64,000 bases of DNA from Halodesulfovibrio aestuarii DSM 17919 = ATCC 29578 (GTDB lineage Bacteria > Desulfobacterota > Desulfovibrionia > Desulfovibrionales > Desulfovibrionaceae): contig NZ_ARQF01000016.1 in assembly GCF_000384815.1 (NCBI RefSeq), positions 62,001-126,000 of the forward strand. The letters run 5' to 3'. Numbering within the stretch: position 1 is the stretch's first letter; each line of letters begins with the position of its first letter. Position numbers and translations under genes: made by a program. The notes under the pieces are model-generated. The model was not told the DNA's origin. It was given only the letters and a program-made list of their open reading frames with translations, and did not search any database. This document shows, piece by piece, positions 36,184 through 45,231 of the stretch.

Positions 36184-36258
36184 GCGGGAATAACTCAGTG
36201 GTAGAGTACAACCTTGCCAAGGTTGGAGTCGCGAGTTCAAATCTCGTTTCCCGCTCCA
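36184..36258 (+). tRNA. tRNA-Gly(GCC), copy 6
   Basis: Identical to copy 1 and the last gene of the tRNA operon; the terminator follows after ten bases. Confidence 0.97.
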
Positions 36259-36267
36259 AGTGCACTT

Positions 36268-36297
36268 TAAGCCAGTTCTTTGAACTGGCTTTTTTTT
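36268..36297 (+). terminator. Intrinsic terminator of the tRNA operon
   Basis: AAGCCAGTTC and GAACTGGCTT form a perfect stem followed by eight or more Ts, 10 bases after the last tRNA. Confidence 0.92.
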
Positions 36298-36452
36298 GCG
36301 TCCGGCAGCCTGTGCCAACAAGTCCTAGACGGTATCCTTGAAGCAATCACACGCCCCGCTCTGTTACTCGTTCTATAGCAGTGCGTTGACCACAGACTCA
36401 CCTTCTATTTCTTTTTAAGAAACGTTCCGCACTCCCCTTTTCAAACAGCATA

Positions 36453-36488
36453 TAAAAAAGCCCCCGCACAAACTATGCAGGGGCCTTT
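36453..36488 (-). terminator. Intrinsic terminator of the TPR/zinc-knuckle gene
   Basis: On the minus strand GGCCCCTGCA pairs with TGCGGGGGC and is followed by a T-run. It is about 50 bases after the stop of the gene at 36539. Confidence 0.8.
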
Positions 36489-36538
36489 GGGTATTTTTAT
36501 TTGTGCTATACGCTGCACAAAAAGCTTATAGAACTATA

Positions 36539-39151
36539 TCACGCAACGCCACGCGCCTTATTAAAGTATTTTTCCCGAACCTTATCAAACACTATGACAG
36601 TGCGGATGCACGCCACTATAATGGCAAAGATTGAAAAACCTAAAATAAGCTGTTTCTGGATATCCCATTTCTCTTTAAACAACAGACCTGTTGCCCATTC
36701 CATGCCCGTCTGTTCGCCATAGAACATTGAAAGCGGTAATGCGACAACAACAATACACATAAAAGTCACTTCAACCCAGAAAAACGTACGAGACATAATC
36801 AGCATAAATAACGTTGAGTCTCGAACTACCTTTAAAAACTTCAAACGATTTTCAAGCTTTTCAAGGCGCTTTTCTTCTGTTTCTGCAACAGCCTGAGCTT
36901 TCTTAAAAATATCTGCAACTTGGAAATGGGTATTTAATGCCCACTTAATATTAGCGGCGCACACATTATAATTCTTATTGAACTCGACAAGCGCCCGCGG
37001 GAACGGGAACCATGCAGCTTCTTCCCGAATATAATTCAGGCGTTCTCTTTGTTCCTGAAATTTCTTTTTAAGTTCATTTGCTTCTTTTGTAATATACCTG
37101 TCCAGCTCTTTTGAAAGACTCCTGCAGCCATGAAGGATAACCATGAACGATACATAGTTTTTGATATCACTGGCTGCGGTCATCCTTTCAATCCGCTTCA
37201 TGCACTTTGCAAAAAATGGACTCCCTTCATCAAACCACTCATGAACTTCTTTTTTCAGTCCTTCCAGCTTTTCAACAGCCTTTTCCACATGACTTTCCGC
37301 TTCTACCCAGGGTGCATACAACGCTGATAAAACCTGAATGTGTCCGCGCTCCATTTCCGGATCAATAAGCACTCTGTTAAAGTAGTGAGGAGTTTGCTCC
37401 ACAAGAGAAATCAGGGAAGACATCGCCTGCTCTGCAAATCCGATTTTAACCTGACACACAGATTTGCGGTACTGTGCATCTTGCATTGTAGGGCACATAC
37501 GCAGCACTCGGCTATACAGTTCAGAGGCTTGCTGGAACTGAGACGTAAACTCAAGCAAACGCGCCTGTAAAAAGACGCAGTACGCCTGCTTCAGCATCGG
37601 GCCGGAAAGAATCTCAGCCTCTTTCCACATCATCATGGCCTTATGGTAGTCACCCCGCTCCATGGCGACAAAACCGGCAAGCATTCGCGGCCTTGCATCA
37701 CGCGGAGCGCGAATAGACAAGTTTGTAAGCTCCTTGTCCGCCACAAGCAAATCACCGGCAAGCACATAAGAAAGAGCACTCCAGACAGGGTTGTCATCAC
37801 GTGGCACAACTTCGTCCAGCCCTTTCGCAAAATCTTTGCCACGGCAAACCCACATATGCTGCATCATACGCAACTGCGAAATCTGGTTCACACCATAAAC
37901 TGCATTCAGCAGAGTGCCCTCATGTCCTTTTGAGGTCTGGATGTCATTCAGCGTTGAGGGATCCTCGACATTTACCTTTGACTCAATAACTTCAAAAGCT
38001 TTGTTAAACTCCTCAAAATTTAACTTTGCAAGCTCATTCCATACCTTTGAAGTTAATTGAGTCAAAAAACGAGTCGGACACTGATGAGAAGGATGCGAAC
38101 GCATGCCGCAATAGAAACAATGGTCGTGACTACCGGCAATAAGGTGTTTGGAAATCTGCACCGGAAGCATGCCGCTTTCTTCAGAATGATTAGCGGCGCG
38201 TGTTACTTTACACCAATCATCAACACTGCTTGCATCCAATGAGAAGTTAACGTCATGCACTTCAAAAGAACGTCCGAGCAAGTAACCGGAACGAAAGCTC
38301 ATATGTGGAAAATCCGGAACCAGCTGATTCCAGTCCAGCGCCATTTTCTTCGGCAAATCAGGGTTAAAATTCAACCCGCGCTTATTCGTCACGGCTACAA
38401 CGGCAGGCCAGTATGCCTCACGGTTGTCCGCCTTAAGATTATCCACAAGCACCAGATGTTCGCGTGTCCACTGACGAAGCATCTGCAAGTTTTCCAATTG
38501 AAAAACTAAGTAGCTATCCTGAACAAGAAATTTAATTTTCAGTCTTTCAAAAAGCTTTTTTATTTCAAGAGCGTATTGACGCCAGCCTTCAAGAAAATTC
38601 TTTTCCATAGAATTGCCAAGCGGCTTAATGACGCCATACCACCCCAGTGAAGACTGATACGGAAGGCGCGGGTCAACCATCAAGGATGCCCATTCAACAG
38701 AAGCCAGACCGGAGCGCGTACCTTCCGGCTTAAAGGTCAGTCCCGGAAGACCTCTCCCTTCACCACGGATCTTGGGATGCACAAAAATCTGACAAGTGTC
38801 AGGGACGATAACTGACTGCGCCATTAATGATGGCTCAACAGAACACGAAATTTCACGCTTAGGGCTGAACAGCAGTTTTGCCGGAAACAGCTGGGCGTAA
38901 AGCTGCAAGGTATTAAATTTAGCCCAAACACTTAATCTGGCTGCCGCCAAAAATACATCAGGACTAAAAAAGAACCATAACGCTTGATCTCTATCAACTT
39001 CTACCTGCAATCCTCCGTAGTCTTGCAATGTCTGCACGACTGCCGGATTGAGTTCTCCATTCCAGCTGATCCACATTCCGTAGCCGGAGGCTACCATTCG
39101 TGATTCCTGGAACATCGGAAGTTTGTTGAGCAAGTTTGATAAATGAGGCAT
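36539..39151 (-). CDS. TPR membrane protein with a CCHC zinc-knuckle, unknown function
   Basis: An 870-residue protein with no recognised family. The N-terminal 340 residues are soluble and of unknown fold. Residues 345-358 match a CCHC zinc knuckle exactly (C345, C348, H353, C358; CX2CX4HX4C), a motif rare in bacteria. About residues 440-600 look like helical TPR-type repeats (AGFVAMERGDYHKAMMMWKEAE, FQQASELYSRVLRMCP). A long coiled coil follows (about 640-770). Two or three membrane helices lie near 770-800 and 835-860 at the C-terminus. There is no signal peptide, so the bulk is probably cytoplasmic and anchored at its C-terminal end. AAAGGT precedes the ATG. It is divergent from the MoaE-like gene with only 33 bases between starts. 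Confidence 0.8.
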   Translation of the reverse strand: MPHLSNLLNKLPMFQESRMVASGYGMWISWNGELNPAVVQTLQDYGGLQVEVDRDQALWFFFSPDVFLAAARLSVWAKFNTLQLYAQLFPAKLLFSPKREISCSVEPSLMAQSVIVPDTCQIFVHPKIRGEGRGLPGLTFKPEGTRSGLASVEWASLMVDPRLPYQSSLGWYGVIKPLGNSMEKNFLEGWRQYALEIKKLFERLKIKFLVQDSYLVFQLENLQMLRQWTREHLVLVDNLKADNREAYWPAVVAVTNKRGLNFNPDLPKKMALDWNQLVPDFPHMSFRSGYLLGRSFEVHDVNFSLDASSVDDWCKVTRAANHSEESGMLPVQISKHLIAGSHDHCFYCGMRSHPSHQCPTRFLTQLTSKVWNELAKLNFEEFNKAFEVIESKVNVEDPSTLNDIQTSKGHEGTLLNAVYGVNQISQLRMMQHMWVCRGKDFAKGLDEVVPRDDNPVWSALSYVLAGDLLVADKELTNLSIRAPRDARPRMLAGFVAMERGDYHKAMMMWKEAEILSGPMLKQAYCVFLQARLLEFTSQFQQASELYSRVLRMCPTMQDAQYRKSVCQVKIGFAEQAMSSLISLVEQTPHYFNRVLIDPEMERGHIQVLSALYAPWVEAESHVEKAVEKLEGLKKEVHEWFDEGSPFFAKCMKRIERMTAASDIKNYVSFMVILHGCRSLSKELDRYITKEANELKKKFQEQRERLNYIREEAAWFPFPRALVEFNKNYNVCAANIKWALNTHFQVADIFKKAQAVAETEEKRLEKLENRLKFLKVVRDSTLFMLIMSRTFFWVEVTFMCIVVVALPLSMFYGEQTGMEWATGLLFKEKWDIQKQLILGFSIFAIIVACIRTVIVFDKVREKYFNKARGVA

Positions 39152-39184
39152 ATTTACCTTTCACCATTACTTTTGGGAGGACTT

Positions 39185-39547
39185 ATGGACATTACCAGAA
39201 CTCTGGCTGAACTGAAAAAAGACCCGGGTTTTGCCGAAAATGTCGGCATGACACTTATTCATAACGGCACAGTGCGTGGTTGGTCTCGCAAGGACCGACG
39301 AGAAGTTAAAGCTATTCGCATCCGTCATGATTACGAAAAAATTGAAAGCATTCGCAAAGAGCTTGAACAAAGCGAAGGTATTTACCGCATTATTACCGAA
39401 GCATATGAAGGAGACTTCAAGCCCGGTGACGATGTGATGTACCTTATTGTTGCAGGTGACATTCGTGAAAATGTAAAAGCAACTCTTGCTGAACTGCTTG
39501 ACAGAATCAAGTCTGAAGCGGTCACTAAAGAAGAAATTTTTGCCTAA
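39185..39547 (+). CDS. MoaE-like molybdopterin synthase large-subunit family protein
   Basis: A 120-residue protein resembling MoaE, the large subunit of molybdopterin synthase, which moves sulfur from MoaD to precursor Z. Matching parts are TVRGWSRKDRREVKAIRIRHDY, then GDFKPGDDVMYLIVAGDIRENVKATLAELLDRIK. It is about 30 residues shorter than E. coli MoaE and lacks the usual PFWK near the end; two C-terminal lysines remain (RIKSEAVTKEE). No moaD or other Moco gene is nearby, so it may be a diverged paralogue. The start at 39185 follows GGGAGGA; the upstream in-frame ATG at 39143 overlaps the divergent gene. Confidence 0.7.
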   Translation: MDITRTLAELKKDPGFAENVGMTLIHNGTVRGWSRKDRREVKAIRIRHDYEKIESIRKELEQSEGIYRIITEAYEGDFKPGDDVMYLIVAGDIRENVKATLAELLDRIKSEAVTKEEIFA

Positions 39548-39663
39548 CTTATGATCGGCTTTTTTTTGATTTTCTCTAGGATCTGCCTAATTCTGATCAA
39601 AAAAATGACACTTTTTTCCGGAAGCATCACTCGCTAAGTAATTTGCAATATTTATTCCAACTA

Positions 39664-39698
39664 AAAAGAGCCTACATGAAGTATGCAGGCTCTTTTTT
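39664..39698. terminator. Bidirectional intrinsic terminator
   Basis: AAGAGCCTACAT and ATGCAGGCTCTT form a stem with A and T tracts on both sides, between the convergent MoaE-like and trehalose synthase genes. Confidence 0.82.
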
Positions 39699-39710
39699 CT
39701 GGTTTCATGT

Positions 39711-42700
39711 CTAGTTCCGATCACAGGCAGTTCGGGATTGCGGGCAATGAATATTCAAAGCGCTTTTTACTACAACTTCAAAATCTACCGGATTCATTGA
39801 CTCAAAGTACCTAAGATCAATAAATTTTCTTTGCAGACAAAAAACATCCAGCATACAGCGCAAAGCAGAAGGATCCCGTGGAAGCAGCTTGCTGCCCTCA
39901 ACTGTCTCAGCGTAGCTGCGAAGGAGCACCCCGCCTGCATTTCTGCGCCATACTTCAGCCCATCTTTCAAGTTTATTCTTATCCTCAGGGCGAATAACAG
40001 AAGTGTGATGCAACACTTCTAATGCCGTATTCTGCAATGAATCCAGCAAGTCTACAACGTCACGCAAGGCACTGTCTTTTAATCTACGTGCAGTAAATGA
40101 ACGATATTTATGCCCTTCAAAATTGACGAAAAGAAAATCTTTCCCGGTATAAAATACCCTGCGAAGGTACAGGTTGCCATGCAATCTAATTTTATGACAG
40201 TCGTACTGATATTCAAGAAATTCCTTCACATCATCCAACATCGCATGCTTACGTTCCAGTAACAAATCAACATGTGGAATAATGTCACTATGCAATCCCC
40301 CCCTGTTCCGCTTCAGTCTGTCCATAGTGCGTTTCACGACACTCTGTACACTCTGATACACAGAACGAGCATACAACTTCGAGTAAGGTTCCGGAACAAA
40401 ATCCTTGCCCGTTTTAGGTCGGGCCAAAGCAAGATGCATTTCTCCCAGCCGTTTTCCCAACAGCGTAAAGACTGTAATATCTGCATCTGTTAACACTTCT
40501 GCATTATTTAAATCAGGCCGTTCGAAGGCAATTTCAAAAACATCTGCATCAAGTTCCGCAGGTGATTTTTCAACAGTACTATCAAGAGCAAGTCTTCCCT
40601 CATAGAAGCGTGTAATACTATCAAGAACCATCTGCCGTAAGTCGGATTCACAATGTGTATATTGGCTATATGCCCCTACATAGTGCTCGTCTCCACGTTC
40701 ACAAACATACTTAACAGCACCAAAATAGCGGGGAACATTAGGAAAATCACACGTTACAGACAGATGCTCCAACATCTCAGCATCCGGATTAATACCGTCA
40801 CTCAGCCTGCGGTACATACGGAAAAACAGGTCATTACCGCAGACAACAGCACTTGATTCAGGAAAATCTATCCACCAGCCAACACAATTATGAAAAACCG
40901 GAAGTCTGCGTCTGTCTTGAACAACGGAAAATACACCATTTCTGCCGGAAACAGATTTCACCTGCTTATACAGTTGGATAAAAGAATCACAACTCCAGCC
41001 TTCAATAAAGCCTTCGACCAGAACAGAGTTATCTATTCCACCTTCAATTGTGCAAATCAATTCAGGAGTGCGTACTGTTATTAAATCCGCAGCAACGACT
41101 CCCTCCAGCTTACTTACAAACAACGTATATAATTCTGACGGTTGTTGCATGAAGCGGACTTCAACCACAAGAAGCCAGCACTGCTGCATTTCGCTACCAA
41201 ACGGTATAGCCTCGCGAATTGATATCTCCCGCAATATTGCTTTGCTTGTCAGCAGCTTATTACGGCGTATGAAGTAAGCCGGAAGCACACCTTCCAACCC
41301 GCGTCTAAACTCAGCATCAAACATATTAACGGTAGAAGAAGAAACAATCGCCGGTATTTCTTCAGAACGGGCTACCACTTCAGCAACATTCCGCTGCAGT
41401 GCAAACATAAAGTAGCCATGCGGGTTAAGAGTCAACTCGTACATAGCTATTCGAACCATAGGAAACTTGGTATGCGACATAAGTTCGACAGGTTCACACC
41501 CTTCGAAGCCTGTCAAATCCAGCGAGGCAGCTTGCGGGAAACGTGATAAGTTACAGACGATTAAAATAGTTTCGTCGCCATACGTACGAATAAATGCCAA
41601 TACCCTGTGGTTGTCCGGCATAAGAAACGATATTTCACCCCGTGCAAAGGCAGAATGCTTCTTACGCATCGCAATCATATCTTTCATCCACCAGAACAGA
41701 GACGATTTGTTACTCTGCGCCGTTTCCACATTTACAGCTTCATAGTGATATTCAGGATCAATAATAACAGGGAGATATAAGCTCTGAGGGTTTGACCGGG
41801 AAAATCCTGCATTTCTGTCAGCGCTCCACTGCATCGGCGTACGAACTCCGTCCCTGTCACCAAGATAGTAGTTATCTCCCATACATATTTCATCACCATA
41901 ATACAGTACCGGAGTGCCCGGCATAGAAAACAGCAAGACGTTCATCAATTCTATCTTACGCCGGTCATTGCCAAGCAATGGAGCAAGTCTGCGCCGGATG
42001 CCTAAATTAATTCGGCTCTTAGGGTCACGGGCGTACATTCTATACATATAGTCCCGTTCTTCATCCGTAACCATCTCAAGCGTCAACTCATCATGGTTAC
42101 GTAAAAAAATCGCCCACTGTGCATTTTCAGGAATAGTCGGAGTCTGTTCCAGAATATCGAGAATCGGGTACCTGTCTTCCATCTCGAGTGCCATAAACAT
42201 CCGCGGCATCAGTGGGAAATGAAAAGACATGTGACAAGCATCGCCGTCGCCAAAATATTCAGAGGCATCTTCCGGCCACTGGTTTGCTTCAGCAAGCAGC
42301 ATACGCCCTGCGTACCTGCTATCAAGTCGCGAACGGAGTTTTTTTAGAAAAGCAAATGTGTCAGGAAGATTTTCACAATTCGTTCCTTCTTTTTCATATA
42401 GATATGGTACCGCATCCAGCCGTACGCCATCCACCCCCATCCTGAACCAGAAATCAAACACCTTGAACATCGCCTTATGCACCTGCGGATTCTCATAGTT
42501 CAAATCCGGCTGATGATGGTAAAAGCGGTGCCAGTAGTACGCCTTTGCAAGAGGGTCCCAACTCCAGTTGGACGGCTCGAAATCTTTAAAAATAATTCGT
42601 GCTTCTTTGTATTTATCCGGCGTATCGCTCCAGACGTAAAAATCTCTATGCACAGAACCGGCAGGGGCAAGACGCGCACGCTTAAACCATTCATGCTGGT

Positions 42701-43043
42701 CTGAAGTATGATTTAACACAAGCTCAATAATAATTTTTAAATTACGCTTATGTGCCTCGCGGATAAGCTTTTTTAAATCCTGAATTGTCCCATAGTCAGG
42801 ATTAACATTCATATAATCCTGAATATCATACCCGTCGTCCCGCAGCGGCGACGGATAAAACGGCAGCAGCCACACGGCAGTAATGCCCAGCTCCTGCAAG
42901 TAATCAAGCTTTTCAATTACGCCTTTAATATCCCCTTTGCCACTCCCTGTGGAATCGTTAAACGATTTAATATGTAATTCATAAATAATCGCATCCTTGT
43001 ACCACGTAGCATTGTCGGCGTCTGAAACTTTTTTTTTCGTCAT
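39711..43043 (-). CDS. treS: Trehalose synthase fused to a maltokinase domain with substituted catalytic residues
   Basis: A 1,110-residue fusion. Residues 1 to about 560 are a GH13 trehalose synthase (maltose/trehalose interconversion) with GVDGVRLDAVPYL (nucleophile Asp), LLAEANQWPED (Glu) and FLRNHDELTLE. The C-terminal part (about 600-1,110) is collinear with Pep2/Mak maltokinases. The usual HGDxHLGQ reads HGNLYLRR (N957) and IIDFEGEP reads FVNFEGHK (N974), so the catalytic base and Mg-binding Asp are both Asn. I infer that the kinase half is inactive and structural or regulatory. The start at 43043 has AGGA upstream; 43085 is less likely. No glgE or glgB is nearby. Confidence 0.93.
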   Translation of the reverse strand: MTKKKVSDADNATWYKDAIIYELHIKSFNDSTGSGKGDIKGVIEKLDYLQELGITAVWLLPFYPSPLRDDGYDIQDYMNVNPDYGTIQDLKKLIREAHKRNLKIIIELVLNHTSDQHEWFKRARLAPAGSVHRDFYVWSDTPDKYKEARIIFKDFEPSNWSWDPLAKAYYWHRFYHHQPDLNYENPQVHKAMFKVFDFWFRMGVDGVRLDAVPYLYEKEGTNCENLPDTFAFLKKLRSRLDSRYAGRMLLAEANQWPEDASEYFGDGDACHMSFHFPLMPRMFMALEMEDRYPILDILEQTPTIPENAQWAIFLRNHDELTLEMVTDEERDYMYRMYARDPKSRINLGIRRRLAPLLGNDRRKIELMNVLLFSMPGTPVLYYGDEICMGDNYYLGDRDGVRTPMQWSADRNAGFSRSNPQSLYLPVIIDPEYHYEAVNVETAQSNKSSLFWWMKDMIAMRKKHSAFARGEISFLMPDNHRVLAFIRTYGDETILIVCNLSRFPQAASLDLTGFEGCEPVELMSHTKFPMVRIAMYELTLNPHGYFMFALQRNVAEVVARSEEIPAIVSSSTVNMFDAEFRRGLEGVLPAYFIRRNKLLTSKAILREISIREAIPFGSEMQQCWLLVVEVRFMQQPSELYTLFVSKLEGVVAADLITVRTPELICTIEGGIDNSVLVEGFIEGWSCDSFIQLYKQVKSVSGRNGVFSVVQDRRRLPVFHNCVGWWIDFPESSAVVCGNDLFFRMYRRLSDGINPDAEMLEHLSVTCDFPNVPRYFGAVKYVCERGDEHYVGAYSQYTHCESDLRQMVLDSITRFYEGRLALDSTVEKSPAELDADVFEIAFERPDLNNAEVLTDADITVFTLLGKRLGEMHLALARPKTGKDFVPEPYSKLYARSVYQSVQSVVKRTMDRLKRNRGGLHSDIIPHVDLLLERKHAMLDDVKEFLEYQYDCHKIRLHGNLYLRRVFYTGKDFLFVNFEGHKYRSFTARRLKDSALRDVVDLLDSLQNTALEVLHHTSVIRPEDKNKLERWAEVWRRNAGGVLLRSYAETVEGSKLLPRDPSALRCMLDVFCLQRKFIDLRYFESMNPVDFEVVVKSALNIHCPQSRTACDRN

Positions 43044-43197
43044 ACAACGTCCTAGGAGTTGAATAGTCGAGAAGCACTTAACCATACCAAGGACTCACTA
43101 AGGTTGAAATGCGATTATTTAATATAAGCGAATTTTGTAATGTCTCCATCCTGTATAAAACGAGTCTGCTGCGGCTTCTCTCATGAACGTTAACAAA

Positions 43198-43237
43198 TAA
43201 AAAAAGGCTGTCCCCCATTCGAAGGACAGCCTTTTTA
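43198..43237 (-). terminator. Intrinsic terminator of the Na+ symporter gene
   Basis: AAGGCTGTCC and GGACAGCCTT form a perfect stem flanked by A and T tracts, about 65 bases downstream of the stop at 43302. Confidence 0.85.
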
Positions 43238-43301
43238 TTGACAAAAGATAGTGAAGTATAAGCCGCTACGTTACAAAGGCAACGGTTAAACCACACTCAA
43301 T

Positions 43302-44663
43302 TTAGAATGCGCCAAGACCTTTAAGAAGCACGATAAACACAAGGATTGGGGTAATCCACTTAACGAGGAAGAACCACATTTTCAAAATGCCTTCGTTGGT
43401 GAGTGTACCACCGTTAGTAAGGCATTCTTTAGAACGTTCCCAACCCCAGACCCAACCTACGAACAGACAGATAAATGCACCGCCACAAGGAAGGAGAATG
43501 TTAGAGCTGAGGAAGTCGTACATGTCAAAAAAGTTTTTACCGAAGACTGTCACATCTGAAAGCACGTTGAACGACAATGTTGCCGGTACACCACACAGTC
43601 CGATACCGAGAGCAACAATAATAGTTGCTGTCTTACGGTTACAGGCCGGGATGGCTTCAATAAGGAATGCAACAGGCACTTCAAACAGGGAACACATAGC
43701 ACCGATGGTAGCTACGGAGGTGAGCACGAAGAACAGGGTCATAAAAAGCTGACCGGCAGGAAGTGCGCTGAACACTGCAGGCATAGTCATGAAGAGCAGA
43801 CCGGGACCAGCGGTAGGCGTCAGACCGTAGTTAAATACGGCAGGGAAAATAGCAATACCTGCAAGCATAGATACGGTAAGGTCAGCGAGCATTACACGCA
43901 GAGTTGTTTTAGGAATATCTGCTTCTTCAAGGAAATAGCTGCCATAGGTCATCATAGTACCCATACCAAGAGAAAGCTTAAAGAAAGCAAGTCCCATAGC
44001 ATTAAGTACTACAGCCACTGTTACTTTGGAGAAATCCGGAGCAAACAGGAACGCAAGTCCCTCACCGGCTTTTGGCAGCATTAGGGAACGTACGCAGATT
44101 GCGCACAGCATAAGGAACAAAACAGGCATAAGAATTTTAGTGGTTTTTTCAATTCCTTTTGCTACACCTGCGATAAGGATAAGAGCAACAAGGGCAAGGA
44201 CAAACCACTGCCATGCCAAAGCACCTACCGGATCTGATACCATAGAGCCGAAAGCAGCTTCGCCGATAGATTTATCAAGGCCGTTAAGCTGACCGGATGC
44301 CGCCTTAACTACAAAGGCAAAAACCCAGCCTGCCACGTCTGTGTAGAAAGCCATAATACAGAACGCAGCCAAAACACCGCCACACCCGACAATAAACCAC
44401 GGGGAGCCGGGAGCAATTTTATGCCATGTACCAATTGCGTTTTTACGCGCCTTACGGCCGAGCATAATTTCGCCGATCATTACAGGAAGGCCAACAACGA
44501 GAGTGGCAAGCAAATATACTATAAGAAAGGCAGCACCACCGCCCTCACCTGTCATGTACGGAAATTTCCAAATGTTACCTAGTCCAACAGCCGATCCCAA
44601 TGTCGCGGTAAGGACACCAAGAGCAGTGGCGAATCCTTCACGATTGTTCACAGGAGACGTCAT
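43302..44663 (-). CDS. Sodium-dependent transporter, neurotransmitter:sodium symporter family
   Basis: A 453-residue polytopic transporter of the NSS family (LeuT/MhsT fold) with 11 or 12 helices. Helix 1 shows the Na+ and substrate-site segment ATLGSAVGLGNIWKFPYMTGEGGGAAFLIVY, and GAPGLLF-type and FFKLSLGMGTMMTYGSYF sequences match helices 6-7. Such proteins take up amino acids with Na+, often Ala, Gly, Trp or Tyr; the substrate here is undefined. GAGGTGG precedes the ATG at 44663. Monocistronic; no glycine riboswitch was recognised upstream. Confidence 0.93.
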   Translation of the reverse strand: MTSPVNNREGFATALGVLTATLGSAVGLGNIWKFPYMTGEGGGAAFLIVYLLATLVVGLPVMIGEIMLGRKARKNAIGTWHKIAPGSPWFIVGCGGVLAAFCIMAFYTDVAGWVFAFVVKAASGQLNGLDKSIGEAAFGSMVSDPVGALAWQWFVLALVALILIAGVAKGIEKTTKILMPVLFLMLCAICVRSLMLPKAGEGLAFLFAPDFSKVTVAVVLNAMGLAFFKLSLGMGTMMTYGSYFLEEADIPKTTLRVMLADLTVSMLAGIAIFPAVFNYGLTPTAGPGLLFMTMPAVFSALPAGQLFMTLFFVLTSVATIGAMCSLFEVPVAFLIEAIPACNRKTATIIVALGIGLCGVPATLSFNVLSDVTVFGKNFFDMYDFLSSNILLPCGGAFICLFVGWVWGWERSKECLTNGGTLTNEGILKMWFFLVKWITPILVFIVLLKGLGAF

Positions 44664-45011
44664 TTTCCACCTCAACGAGTTTTACGGTTTTGTTATTGTC
44701 GTCCCCCTTGTAGTTCGCAACGGCAAGGCATTCAAGTTTTTTTGATCATAATCATCATTCCAATTTGTCATACCCCTGCTCCCAACTCAGGAACCATAGA
44801 AATACTTTGCGTATTTCCAACAGAGAGCAACACATTTACTGCATATCTTCATCGTGAACTGCGTTCATTCTATAGAAAGAATACAAAAAAACTGTTGAAC
44901 AGGAAGAATAACCACTGAAAAGATAAATATCATCCTTTATTTTTTCCATTTGAACAAAAAAAGACATTAACATAGTAAGTTTTGCAGTTTTTTATATTTT
45001 TTCAAATAAAC
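44664..45011. other. Intergenic region upstream of the Na+ symporter
   Basis: About 350 AT-rich bases that should carry the symporter promoter on the minus strand. No conserved RNA element, tRNA or ORF was recognised. Confidence 0.45.
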
Positions 45012-45053
45012 AAAAAAAAGAGAGCTCTTCCACAGTTGTGAAAGAACTCTCTA
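45012..45053 (-). terminator. Intrinsic terminator of the PP-loop gene
   Basis: On the minus strand AGAGAGTTCTTTCAC pairs with GTGGAAGAGCTCTCT (a few mismatches) and is followed by eight Ts, about 180 bases after the stop at 45232. Confidence 0.8.
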
Positions 45054-45055
45054 AT

Positions 45056-45231
45056 ATTAGCCCGGATTGACCGTTACCGGTGAGACCTTGCAAAATCCTT
45101 TAATTAAAGGATATGGCAGCCGCCGTCAGGAGCAACTCAATCCCCTTTGGTGACAACGGCAAGGTGCCTGTATTTGATAGTATTGATTCTGCCTACGTAT
45201 CAACGGCTGACGAATCATCCAGGAAATTCTA
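45056..45231 (-). other. Long 3' region between the PP-loop gene and its terminator
   Basis: About 175 transcribed bases without a convincing ORF. It contains a perfect 18-base palindrome at 45095-45112 (ATCCTTTAATTAAAGGAT) and other short complementary pieces. It could be a structured 3' UTR or a small RNA; no known family was recognised. Confidence 0.4.

Larger units (their letters stand above)
35370..36258 (+). repeat. Tandem array of tRNA-Gly and tRNA-Cys units
   Basis: Two nested duplication patterns. Copies 1-3 of tRNA-Gly recur every 164-166 bases with homologous but diverged spacers. The Gly-Cys unit (35821-36001) is repeated at 36002-36183 with an almost identical spacer, which suggests a younger duplication. 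Gene copies are identical while spacers vary, consistent with concerted evolution. Confidence 0.9.

Noticed and set aside
35380-36257. Repeated short ORFs through the tRNA array (for example encoding NNSVVEYNLAKVGVASSNL)
   Set aside because: They are translations of the identical tRNA genes, which explains the repeated peptide.
35370-36258. CRISPR-like array of repeats in the tRNA region
   Set aside because: The repeats are full tRNA genes with cloverleaf structure and CCA ends, with a tRNA-type promoter and terminator.
44664-45010. Glycine riboswitch upstream of the Na+ symporter
   Set aside because: No tandem glycine-aptamer core or conserved motif was seen on either strand.
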